From Streptomyces sp. NBC_00259 (GTDB taxonomy: Bacteria; Actinomycetota; Actinomycetes; Streptomycetales; Streptomycetaceae): 64,000 nt of DNA. The stretch is from the NCBI RefSeq assembly GCF_036181745.1, contig NZ_CP108080.1:186001-250000 (forward strand). Direction: 5' to 3'. A program made the translations under genes and the position numbers. A model generated the notes under the pieces. It worked only from the letters and a program-made list of their open reading frames with translations, made no database searches and was not told the DNA's origin. Below, in pieces: positions 46,686-54,529 of this stretch (its first letter is position 1; every line of letters starts with the position of its first letter).

Positions 46686-47717
46686 CTACTGGATGCTCCA
46701 GCGGTGTGGATGCTCGGGCTCGCTGGGACAAGCGAATACGTTGAGCTCACCCCAGCGGCCCACAGTGACCTCGGTGGGAGTGGCGCAACGGTGAGTGGGC
46801 TGGTTCCGGTCCTCCAGCGGTTTCCAGCTGCCGCTGCCGCCGTCCCATTCCGAGCTGTCGATGGTCAGCAGCAGGCGCATCGGTGTCGTGCATGTCGGAC
46901 AATCCATGGGATAGGGGTCGGTCGCATGCCAGGAGGCGAAGCCGCCCACGCGCCAGCCAGGCGGGATGGACAGGTCGTACTGGTAGCCGAGCGGCTCTGG
47001 CGTGCTCTCGTCCGGCGTCTGCTCGGCTTCCTCTTCAAGGGCTTCCTCCCAGGCGTCGATCCGGACGCACAGTTCCTCGGGCAGAAGGCCGGCAAACGGG
47101 TAGGTGGCCACCCTCTCCGGGTGCAGTACACAGGGCTCGGGCACGAAGCCATCGGACCCGACGACCAGCGGCTGCGGCGGCGCGGTCAGCACCTCGCCGA
47201 CCTCCCACGACCGCCGCCAGCGCAGATGCAGCTCCAGGTCATACCGGCCCGGGCCGTGCGCGTTGAAGGGGCACCAGAACACTTGAAGCAGATCGCTGAC
47301 GCCCGGCCCCGCCGGCAAGTCGGGCACATCCCGCCTGTACAACTGCGCGAGGCCGATCATCGGCAGCGGGTCAGTCTCGGATGTCCCGGGGATCCGGTGC
47401 TCCCGGTGCAGCTCGCCCAAGAGCTTCCGTTCCTCATCCGTCGGGCCGGGAGCCCGCTCGCGAGCCCATGCGGAAGCCAGAACCTGCCGGTAGCGACGGA
47501 TGTCAGCCGGGCGACGACCACGCCCACGGCTGTGTGCCTCGCCGCACACCGGCCACGGCTCGTCCGCTGGCCACAGCATGGGACCGCCCACTGAGCTGGC
47601 CGAAAGGTCTGGTCTGCCCGGCCGCGGATGGAGCCGAGTTGTCGTCCCCCGAAAGGCGGCCAGTTCCGGGAAGAGCGCCTCGATATCGAGAGGGCGCGCG
47701 GGCGTGGTCCTCGTCAT
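46686..47717 (-). CDS. DUF1963-like (YwqG-type) protein
   Basis: The protein has 343 residues; ATG at the complement of 47715-47717 lies 7 nt after TAAGGT (complement of 47725-47730), so the mRNA is probably leaderless. Features shared with DUF1963 proteins are VGGPMLWPADEPWPVC near the start, PMIGLAQLYRRDVPDLP and LLQVFWCPFNAHGPG. A CPTCTTPM cysteine pair near residue 270 may bind a metal. It is cytoplasmic, with unknown function. It lies between two transposase remnants. Confidence 0.7.
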   Translation of the reverse strand: MTRTTPARPLDIEALFPELAAFRGTTTRLHPRPGRPDLSASSVGGPMLWPADEPWPVCGEAHSRGRGRRPADIRRYRQVLASAWARERAPGPTDEERKLLGELHREHRIPGTSETDPLPMIGLAQLYRRDVPDLPAGPGVSDLLQVFWCPFNAHGPGRYDLELHLRWRRSWEVGEVLTAPPQPLVVGSDGFVPEPCVLHPERVATYPFAGLLPEELCVRIDAWEEALEEEAEQTPDESTPEPLGYQYDLSIPPGWRVGGFASWHATDPYPMDCPTCTTPMRLLLTIDSSEWDGGSGSWKPLEDRNQPTHRCATPTEVTVGRWGELNVFACPSEPEHPHRWSIQ

Positions 47718-47825
47718 CGACCCGACCTTAAACGCCTCACAGCCCCCTTCATCGAGCCAGTCCGCTGGATCGGGGACATCGGTCCGTGGCCCGGTGCGTT
47801 TGGCTGATGGACGGGCCGACGACCA

Positions 47826-48353
47826 CTACGAACAGCTCCAGAGTGTCCGCGCGAGCTGGCCCCAGGAGGTTGTGGAGAGCTCTCCCGGCGCACACAAGTG
47901 GCGGCGCTGAACTGCTGTCAGTCGACGCCAGCAGATGAGCGCGCAGGCCAGGGTAAGGAAGGCTTCGTGGACGTCGTCGCTGATCTCCCAACGGATCCGC
48001 AGGCGGCGGAACCAGTTCAGGTGAGCGAACGTGCGCTCCACGACCCAGCGTTGGGTGCCGAGTCCGGATCCGTGCTCGGTGCTGCGGGCGTTCACCGGCT
48101 TCACGCCGAGTGCACGGACGAGACGGCGGTACAGCGGCAGCTGTTGCCAGGACATCCCGGTATGCAGCACGAACAGGATCCCCTGAAACACCAGTCGGTC
48201 CCGATGCCGCTTCCGCCCCGGATGGCGATTCCGGCGCTCCACCTTCGGCAGCAACGGCTCGACCGTACCCATAGCCATCATCGACATTCCATGGCTTCGG
48301 CCGAGCCACCCCACACCCCGGAGCTTCAGTTCCGGGCTGATCCACCACCTCAA
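47826..48353 (-). pseudogene. IS5-family transposase with an internal deletion
   Basis: The N-terminal part (VEPLLPKVERRNRHPGRKRH, then GILFVLHTGMSWQQLP) is joined directly to the C-terminal part (RALGVKPV, TQRWVVERTFAHLNWFRRLR, FLTLACALICWRRL). About 120 residues with the first two catalytic acidic residues are missing at about 48135. The terminal sequence near 48290-48365 (ccggagcttcagttccggg) looks like an IS end. It abuts the VOC gene. It cannot transpose by itself. Confidence 0.8.
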
Positions 48354-48374
48354 AGATCATTCTGTGAGGGGTTC

Positions 48375-48728
48375 TTACTGACGCCGCTCGCCGAGGACAC
48401 AGAACTCGTTGCCTTCGGGGTCTGCCAAGACAACCCACGGTTGCTCGCCCTGGCCGATGTCGACACGCTGTGCGCCATGGGCCACAAGACGAGCGACCTC
48501 GGCGTCCTGATCATCAGGCCTGAAGTCGAGGTGCAGTCGGCTCTTCGCCGTCTTCTTCTCATGGACCCGAACGAAGTCCAACCCCGGCATGCGATCCGGC
48601 GACGGGCGGATCTCGAACTCGTCGTCAGAGGAGTGGACCACCACCCAGCCCAGAGCCTCGGCCCACCACTGGCCCAACGTCACCGGATCCATCGAGTGAA
48701 CGATTACCTGTTCCCATTCCAAGGTCAT
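48375..48728 (-). CDS. VOC-family (glyoxalase-like) protein
   Basis: The protein has 117 residues; ATG at the complement of 48726-48728 lies 6 nt after TAACCT (complement of 48735-48740), a leaderless layout. The VOC pattern is clear: VIVHSMDPVTLGQWWAEALG at the start, SRLHLDFRPDD in the middle and WVVLADPEGNEFCVLGERRQ at the end. The metal-site His/Glu positions are partly kept (LHLDF, NEFCV). The substrate is unknown. Confidence 0.85.
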   Translation of the reverse strand: MTLEWEQVIVHSMDPVTLGQWWAEALGWVVVHSSDDEFEIRPSPDRMPGLDFVRVHEKKTAKSRLHLDFRPDDQDAEVARLVAHGAQRVDIGQGEQPWVVLADPEGNEFCVLGERRQ

Positions 48729-48871
48729 CTGCCGAGGTTAGACCTGCGCTTCGCGCCTCGGCAAGGCGGAACTCATGAGGCTCCGGGCGTGATTCGGAGA
48801 GCCGATGACGTGGGCTGGAACGCCCGCCCCCACATCACCACGGCCTGGTGGGGGACGGTCAGCGACCGGCC

Positions 48872-49390
48872 TCAATCCGTCCTGCAGCCGATACCGACGC
48901 AGACGCCTCCGTCACCACCGCTGCCACCGTCTCCGCCGGCGCCGCTGTCGGTCGTGTCTCCACCGTTGCCACCGGCGCCGCCGTTCGCGCTGCCCCGGCA
49001 GATCCCGGCGCAGATGCCGCCCTTGCCGCCGTCCGTGCCGTCACGGCCCGGCCCGCCGGTCGTGCCGTTGCCGCCGTTGGCACTGCCGTTGCACAGGCCG
49101 GCGCAAATGCCCCCACTGGTACCGCCGTTGGTGCCGTCGCTACCGTTGGCGCTCCCGTTGCAGTTCCCCGCGCATATCCGGTCGCCGACGCGCAGGCTTC
49201 CGTCGTCGACGGTGACCCGGCCCGGTTGCGCCTCGTCGTCGTCTTCGGCCGGCAGATTCGGGGCCATCGACACCGACGCGGTGGGGTGCGAGGTGGGCGC
49301 CGCCATCGCCGCGGGTGCCAGCACGGCGCCGCCGATCACAGCAGCCGAGGCGATGATGCCGATTCTGCGTGTCCAAGAGTTCCCAGGCAT
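48872..49390 (-). CDS. Secreted Cys/Gly-rich repeat protein
   Basis: The protein has 172 residues; ATG at the complement of 49388-49390 follows AGAGAG. A Sec signal (about 1-30, PAAMAA) precedes an acidic stretch and three diverged repeats with the core ICAGxCxGSANG (ICAGNCNGSANG, ICAGLCNGSANG, ICAGICRGSANG) separated by Gly/Asn/Thr-rich spacers, ending VCVGIGCRTD. The eight Cys could form disulfide-linked loops. I do not recognise the family. It follows the collagen-like gene by 14 bp, so the two probably share an mRNA. Confidence 0.78.
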   Translation of the reverse strand: MPGNSWTRRIGIIASAAVIGGAVLAPAAMAAPTSHPTASVSMAPNLPAEDDDEAQPGRVTVDDGSLRVGDRICAGNCNGSANGSDGTNGGTSGGICAGLCNGSANGGNGTTGGPGRDGTDGGKGGICAGICRGSANGGAGGNGGDTTDSGAGGDGGSGGDGGVCVGIGCRTD

Positions 49391-49404
49391 TCGATTCTCT
49401 CTTT

Positions 49405-49902
49405 CTACGCGGTGAAGGGGTCCGGTCCGAACACCGCGGACCAGGCGTCGTCATTCAGGAACTGCCGCTTCCAGGTGTCGACCTCGGCCTCGGGAACGTG
49501 GTACTTCTCCGCGACCTCGGCACGCGTCGTTTCTCCCGACAGCACGGCGAGCACGATCCACGCCTTGTCCGTCTCCGACAGTGCGTCCTTCGGCTTGTCC
49601 GGCAGGTCATCGATACGGAAACAACCGGACGTACCGGTACGGCCGGGCTGACCGGGCTCGCCGGGCTCACCCGGTTGGCCGGGGCCGCCGCCGCGGCCTC
49701 CCTCACCGCCTTCACCGCCCCTGCCGCCTTCTCCGCCACTGCCGCACTTCGCAAGACGATCGAGCAGGTCGTCGGGGCCGGCCGAGAGGCTCATGCCTGC
49801 CGCGGCGCCCTGGGGGGTCTGCGCGGCGCATGCCGTGCCGGTGGCAAGGGCCACCGAGGCCACCGCCAGGACGAGCGAACGCTGCCACCAACTACTGGAC
49901 AT
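49405..49902 (-). CDS. Exported protein with a collagen-like core and C-terminal HTH-like segment
   Basis: The protein has 165 residues; ATG at the complement of 49900-49902 has GGAG nine bases upstream. A signal peptide (LVLAVASVALATGTACA) leads to a Cys-flanked Gly-rich zone: GEGG/GRGG repeats, then collagen-type triplets GQPGEPGEPGQPGRTG, then a second Cys. The C-terminal 50 residues (ETDKAWIVLAVLSGETTRAE, then VAEKYHVPEAEVDTWKRQF) resemble the helix-turn-helix of IS3-type transposases, which is odd in an exported chain. It lies in a group of three Gly-rich secreted proteins. Confidence 0.78.
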   Translation of the reverse strand: MSSSWWQRSLVLAVASVALATGTACAAQTPQGAAAGMSLSAGPDDLLDRLAKCGSGGEGGRGGEGGEGGRGGGPGQPGEPGEPGQPGRTGTSGCFRIDDLPDKPKDALSETDKAWIVLAVLSGETTRAEVAEKYHVPEAEVDTWKRQFLNDDAWSAVFGPDPFTA

Positions 49903-50005
49903 CAGGATTCTCCACTTTCATCACATGAGGTCAGGGGTCTGTACCGGGGGGGTCCGGGGGTGGAGGCCGTGAGGGCCTCCACCCCCGGCCGTCGGCGTCC
50001 GACGG

Positions 50006-50620
50006 TCAGAAGATGCCGAAACCTCCGGCACCACCCGTGCCACCGGCGCCACCGGGGCCGAAGAAGCTGAAGCCTCCGGCACCGCCTCCGCCACCGGGGC
50101 CTCCGTCGCCGAACACGCTGTTCCCGCCGCCGCCACCGGAGCCGCCGCCACCGCCCTCGCCGGTGACACTGCTGCCACCGCCGCCACCGGAGCCACCACC
50201 GCCGGCATTGCCGGTGACACTGCTGCCACCGCTGCCGCCACCGCCGCCGTCGCCACCGTCACCCGTGACACTGGTGCCGCCGCCTCCGCCCCCACCACCG
50301 CCACCGCCGGGCCCGGTGACGCTGCTGCCTCCCCGGCCCCCGGTGCCACCGTCGCCACCGTCACCGGTGACGCTGCCACCGCCGGAGCCACCGGCACCGC
50401 CGGAACCACCAGGGCCGGTGAGACTGCCGCCGCCCGCACCACCTGCGCCGCCGGCGCCGCCGTCGGCGACAAGACCCACGACGGGGGTACTGGGAACCGC
50501 GGCGGACGCGGGAAGGGCGACGCCACCGGAGAGCACCGCCGCCGAAGCGGCGATCACCACGAGACGAAAGCGCCGCCGCCTCGGACGGAGCTCGTTGTGA
50601 GAATGAATGATGCGAGTCAT
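50006..50620 (-). CDS. Secreted glycine-rich repeat protein
   Basis: The protein has 204 residues. ATG at the complement of 50618-50620 is preferred because GAAGGGAAAG lies just before it; an ATG six codons upstream is the alternative. A signal peptide (FRLVVIAASAAVLSGGVALP, ending ASA) is followed by almost pure repeats of the type GGSSVTGDGGDGG, about 27 nt each in DNA, with Ser-Val-Thr-Gly alternating with Gly runs. The end changes to NSVFGDGG and FSFFGPGG, then GFGIF. The composition recalls PE_PGRS-like or elastin-like wall proteins, without homology implied. Confidence 0.78.
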   Translation of the reverse strand: MTRIIHSHNELRPRRRRFRLVVIAASAAVLSGGVALPASAAVPSTPVVGLVADGGAGGAGGAGGGSLTGPGGSGGAGGSGGGSVTGDGGDGGTGGRGGSSVTGPGGGGGGGGGGGTSVTGDGGDGGGGGSGGSSVTGNAGGGGSGGGGGSSVTGEGGGGGSGGGGGNSVFGDGGPGGGGGAGGFSFFGPGGAGGTGGAGGFGIF

Positions 50621-50887
50621 GGACTTTCCCTTCGACATGCAGAGACGCTGCTGAGGCCCCCGGAATCCCGGGGCGAGAAGACGGACTCGTTTCGGGGAAT
50701 CCGTCTCGATGCGCCGCCCCGTCGCCATCACGCGAGGCCCGCAGCACCAGTACGCCCCCGTTCCCGCAGCGCCGTCACGTACCGGAAAGGCGGGACTTGA
50801 CAGCAGTGGACACACGCTCTAAAAGGCGTGCAGAAGCCAGGCTGAGCCGGCTCACGTGCGAAGGCGTTGCACCTCGCTGCCCGGGGA

Positions 50888-51448
50888 CTACTGCCCGCGG
50901 TCGAACAGCATCTTGATCACCGGTCGCGCCGCCGCCTCGGGGTCGTCACCGACGTCCGGCGGCAGGGCTCCGGCCAGCCACAGCGTGGCGAAGCCGTGCA
51001 CGATCGACCAGGCGGCCACGGGCGCGTACGAAGACTCGCCGCGCTGCGCCGACAGGCGGCCGAGCCCGCCCTCCAGGGCCTCACGGACCCGGTCGCGCGA
51101 GGCAACAACGTCGGGCGCGTCGGCGTGGTAGAGGCTCGGCTGGAACATCACCTCGAAGTGGGCCCGGTGCCGCACGGCGAAGTCCACGTAGGCCACGCCC
51201 ACGTCCAGCAGTTCGTCCCCGGCATCCTGGAGGGCCTCGGCCAGGAGCTCGAAGCCCTCGCATGCCACGGCGGTGAGCAGTCCGGCCTTGTCGCCGAAGT
51301 GGTGCTGCGGTGCGGCGTGGGAGACGCCCGTGCGGCGAGCCAGCTCCCGCAGACTCATCGCACCCGGGCCGTTCTCGGCGATCGCCTCGACCGCCGCGTC
51401 CACGAACGCCTTGCGCAGGTCGCCGTGGTGGTAGGGCTGACGCCTCAT
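50888..51448 (-). CDS. TetR-family transcriptional regulator (YHHGDL type)
   Basis: The protein has 186 residues. ATG at the complement of 51446-51448 follows GGGGGGT; a GTG 11 codons upstream (51481) after GAGG is also possible. The N-terminus MRRQPYHHGDLRKAFVDAAV and HTH ELARRTGVSHAAPQHHFGDK are typical of TetR proteins with a WHG ligand domain, which follows (about 80-185). A near-palindrome lies 48 bp upstream. The target is unknown; the gly-rich cluster lies downstream. Confidence 0.87.
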   Translation of the reverse strand: MRRQPYHHGDLRKAFVDAAVEAIAENGPGAMSLRELARRTGVSHAAPQHHFGDKAGLLTAVACEGFELLAEALQDAGDELLDVGVAYVDFAVRHRAHFEVMFQPSLYHADAPDVVASRDRVREALEGGLGRLSAQRGESSYAPVAAWSIVHGFATLWLAGALPPDVGDDPEAAARPVIKMLFDRGQ

Positions 51449-51495
51449 CACCGACCCCCCGTCCCGCCTTCGCCGAGTCACCGCACCTCACATAT

Positions 51496-51510
51496 CTTTC
51501 CATTGTAAAG
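51496..51510. promoter_or_regulatory. Candidate TetR operator
   Basis: The 15-mer ctttccattgtaaag matches its reverse complement at 12 of 15 positions and lies just upstream of the TetR gene at 50888, near the likely promoter. Autoregulation is inferred. Confidence 0.4.
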
Positions 51511-51648
51511 CCGTGTGCCGGGACACTCCTGACGGCACACACGAGCGCGCCCGCGGCCGCCATTGCGACCGCGGGCGCGCCTGCGGTGAACCGGGTTCCG
51601 CTCTCCGTGACTCCGCGTGGCCGAGGACCGTCCGGCCGCGGGGACCGG

Positions 51649-51990
51649 TCAACAGGCGCGGGCCGGCCTCGGGCCCGCGACGGTGATCCAGCGCAGAACG
51701 GTCGCGACCGTCCTGTCGTCCAGCGCGCACAGGATGTTGATGGCGTCCAGATCACCGGGCCGCGGGGCGACGCCCGTCGTGGTCAGGGCCGAGTGCAGGT
51801 CCAGACGGCGCCTGTCGTGCGCCGCGAGCGGAATGGGCAGCCGCTCCTCCTGCTCAGGCGGCAGGAGATCGTCCTCGTCGCGCATCGCGGAGTACAGCCC
51901 GTCGGAGTCACGCGCGCCGGGGAACCGATACGGGTCGATCCCCGCGTCCGACAGCACCGACGACAGCGAAAGAAGGGGCTCAGCAGTCAT
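51649..51990 (-). CDS. Small hypothetical protein, 113 residues
   Basis: I do not recognise the family. ATG at the complement of 51988-51990 follows TGGAGGC. The protein begins MTAEPLLSLSSVLSDAGIDP, has an acidic centre (MRDEDDLLPPEQEERLP) and ends in a helical stretch with RTVATVLRWITVAG and a C-terminal Cys. There is no signal peptide or membrane helix. It stands alone between the TetR and PBP genes. Confidence 0.65.
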   Translation of the reverse strand: MTAEPLLSLSSVLSDAGIDPYRFPGARDSDGLYSAMRDEDDLLPPEQEERLPIPLAAHDRRRLDLHSALTTTGVAPRPGDLDAINILCALDDRTVATVLRWITVAGPRPARAC

Positions 51991-52173
51991 GGAAGCCTCC
52001 AGGGTTGCGTCACTGACACCACTGAGGGCGCATCGTGAGCCGGGGCGGTTCCGCTGCGTCCGGTACGTCACTCGTTCGTCCCCAAAACCACGTCATCACA
52101 CCGGCCCCGGCCGACGAGGGCCGCCCTCCGCGGAAGAAGCCCGCTTCACTGCCATGCGGCACCGGTTGACCTG

Positions 52174-54207
52174 CTACGCGGCACCCGTGAACGTGGGTGC
52201 CGGCTCCGCGGGCGCGTCGTCGGACCTGGGCGGGGAGATCTTCATCATGTAGTCCGACCAGATCCTGGCCGGGAAGACACTTCCGCGCAGGGTGTCCTTC
52301 CCGCCCGTGCCCGCCATGGGGAGCAGGGGCTTGCCGGGCTGGGAGCGGAACATCGTCACGGCGGTGGACAGGTTGTCGGTGTAACCGGCGAACCAGGCGG
52401 CGCGCTGGGTGTCGTTACGGCCGGTGGAGGCTCCGGAGAAGGGACCGAGGGTCGCCATCGCCGATGCCGCCTCGGTGCCGAGGGCCGCGTCCCGGAGGAC
52501 CGAGGTGATGCCGACGGCCACTTCCGGGTCCATGACGCGCCGCGCCGGCGGAGCTCCGAGGCCGGGGACGGGTTCGTCGCCGTGGAGCACCTTGGTGACG
52601 GAGTACGGCTCGTGCCGCGTGCCCTCGCTCGCGAACGTCGCGTACGAGCCGGCCAGCCGGATCGCGCTCGGTGAGGAGGTGCCCAGGGGGAACTCCTTGG
52701 TGCGGGGCGCCATGCTGCTCCTGAGCATTCCGGCTCCCACGGCCATGTCCTCCACGCGCGCCAGACCCGTGGCCGAACCGAGCCGCAGGAAGGTCGTGTT
52801 GGCGGAGGCGGCCGTCGCCTCCCGCAGGGTCGGGAAACGGCCGGCGCCGGCCGGCGGGAAGAAGAACGTGCCGTCGGCCCGCACCGGCGGCAGGTCCGCG
52901 GTCAGCCTTCCCTTCTCGTCGAAGCGGCTCTCGGTGGAGACGCGTTGTACGGAGCCGTCCTCGGCCACGGCACCGTGCTGCAGCGCGGCGGCGAGGACGA
53001 AGGGCTTGAAGACCGAACCCGCGGGAACGCCCGATGTGTCGGCGTTGTTGGTGAAGTACGTGGTCGCGTCGGGGCCGCCGTAGACGGCGACGATGGCGCC
53101 GTCGTCCGGTCGTACGGACGCGGCGCCGACCTGGACGTACCGATCGGCCTCCCTGGTCTTGGGCTTGATGTCACGGCTGAGGACGCCCTGGACGGAGCGT
53201 TCGAGCTGCTGCACCGCGGCCTTGTCGAAGGTGGTGTGGATCTGGTAACCGCCCCGGTCGAGGTCGGCATCGGTGAGCTTCGTCTGCTTCTTGACGTAGC
53301 GCTTGGCGATGTCGACGAGATATCCGGTCTGGCCGCTCAGATTGGTGGACTTGGACTGCTGACGGGGCGCCGGGAACGTCGTGTACCGCGCGCGTTCCTG
53401 CGGGCTCATCAGGCCCAGGTCGACCTGGCGGTCCAGGATCCAGGACCAGCGTTCGACCGCGCGGCGGCGGTTGTTCTCGCCGACCGCGGGGTCGTAGTCG
53501 TTGCCGCCCTTCAACAGGGCGGCGAGGAAGGCGCTCTGACTGGGATTCAGCTTGTCCACGCCGACGCCGTAGTAGGCGTTGGCGGCGGCCTGGATGCCGT
53601 ACGCGCCGCGCCCGAACCAACTGGTGTTGAGGTAGCCCTGGAGGATGTCGTCCTTGGACTTTCGGTTGTCGATCTTCAGGGCGATGCAGAACTCCTGTAC
53701 CTTGCGCGACATCGTCTGGTCCTGCGACAGATAGGTGTTCTTCACGTACTGCTGGGTGATGGTGGACCCGCCCTGGGTCTCCTGGCCGCGGGCCATGTTG
53801 GCGACGGCGCGGGCGAGTCCGGAGAAGGAGACTCCGGAGTCGGAGTAGAAGGTGGCGTTCTCCGCCGCGATGGCGGCGTTGCGGACGGAGACGGGGATCT
53901 TCGCCAGCGGCACGTTCTGCCGGTTCACGGCACCCACGCTCACCATCTGGCTGCCGTCGGCCCAGTAGTAGACATTGGCTTCCTGGCGCGCCGCGGCGTT
54001 CTCGCTGGGAACGTCGACGTAGGCGTAGACGGCGGCGAAGAGCGCCACAAGCCCGCACACGATCGCCGTGAAGGTGCCGAGGAGCAGTTTCCACGAGGGG
54101 AGCCAGCGGCGGACCCCCTCTCTGCCCTGCCGCGGGTAGTCGACCAGGCGTCGGCGCTTCGTGCCTCGCCCGCGGCGTGAGCGGGGCGGTGTGGTGTCTT
54201 CGCTCAT
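52174..54207 (-). CDS. Penicillin-binding protein with transglycosylase and transpeptidase domains
   Basis: The protein has 677 residues; ATG at the complement of 54205-54207 follows GAGGAGC. A basic cytoplasmic tail and one membrane helix (about 45-65) lead to a glycosyltransferase family 51 domain (AIAAENATFYSDSG with the catalytic Glu, QGGSTITQQYVKN) and a transpeptidase domain. The SxxK motif is GSVFKPF (about residue 398), SxN is SANT (about 469). The third motif, normally KTG, reads STG (GASTGRND, about 593) before the expected RAAWFAGYT. The Lys loss could weaken substrate or beta-lactam binding. It builds peptidoglycan on the outer face of the membrane. Confidence 0.9.
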   Translation of the reverse strand: MSEDTTPPRSRRGRGTKRRRLVDYPRQGREGVRRWLPSWKLLLGTFTAIVCGLVALFAAVYAYVDVPSENAAARQEANVYYWADGSQMVSVGAVNRQNVPLAKIPVSVRNAAIAAENATFYSDSGVSFSGLARAVANMARGQETQGGSTITQQYVKNTYLSQDQTMSRKVQEFCIALKIDNRKSKDDILQGYLNTSWFGRGAYGIQAAANAYYGVGVDKLNPSQSAFLAALLKGGNDYDPAVGENNRRRAVERWSWILDRQVDLGLMSPQERARYTTFPAPRQQSKSTNLSGQTGYLVDIAKRYVKKQTKLTDADLDRGGYQIHTTFDKAAVQQLERSVQGVLSRDIKPKTREADRYVQVGAASVRPDDGAIVAVYGGPDATTYFTNNADTSGVPAGSVFKPFVLAAALQHGAVAEDGSVQRVSTESRFDEKGRLTADLPPVRADGTFFFPPAGAGRFPTLREATAASANTTFLRLGSATGLARVEDMAVGAGMLRSSMAPRTKEFPLGTSSPSAIRLAGSYATFASEGTRHEPYSVTKVLHGDEPVPGLGAPPARRVMDPEVAVGITSVLRDAALGTEAASAMATLGPFSGASTGRNDTQRAAWFAGYTDNLSTAVTMFRSQPGKPLLPMAGTGGKDTLRGSVFPARIWSDYMMKISPPRSDDAPAEPAPTFTGAA

Positions 54208-54529
54208 GTACGGCTGCTCCTCGGTCGGGCCCCGCGCGCGCACCAGCGGCGGCGCGCGCGGATCTCACCCGGCAATACGGTGAGTGCCGCGACCGCGTTG
54301 CCTGCCCTCGCTGTGAAGGACAGCACGGTGCCGTGGGGGAACCGGGCGGCCCGTTTCACCCTCGCCCGGTTACCCACGGGTCAGGTCGTGTCAGATCGCG
54401 TCGGGTCAGGTCGGGCCGGTGAGCGGCGGTGGGGCCTCGGGTTCCCGGCGTACGACGGAGCCCTGCGCAGCAGGCGTACGCTGGTCGGAACGTCGTTAAT
54501 CCACTGCGAGTGAGCGACGGAGGCGGCGC
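54208..54529. other. Divergent spacer between PBP and gltD
   Basis: No gene is supported. Short direct repeats of gtcaggtcg and close variants occur around 54380-54415. Both promoters should lie here; no clear regulator site was recognised. Confidence 0.4.

Noticed and set aside
46143..46700. Several minus-strand frames upstream of rph as possible small genes.
   Set aside because: They cross the RAE hairpin and the transposase remnant in antisense and show no coding character.
47898..49415. 505-codon plus-strand frame across the IS remnant, VOC and Cys-rich genes.
   Set aside because: It is antisense to three better-supported genes and ends in Pro-rich complement of glycine codons.
50013..50600. 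Proline-rich plus-strand frame that looks like a PPP-repeat protein.
   Set aside because: It is the complement of the glycine repeats; only the minus strand has a signal peptide and ribosome site.
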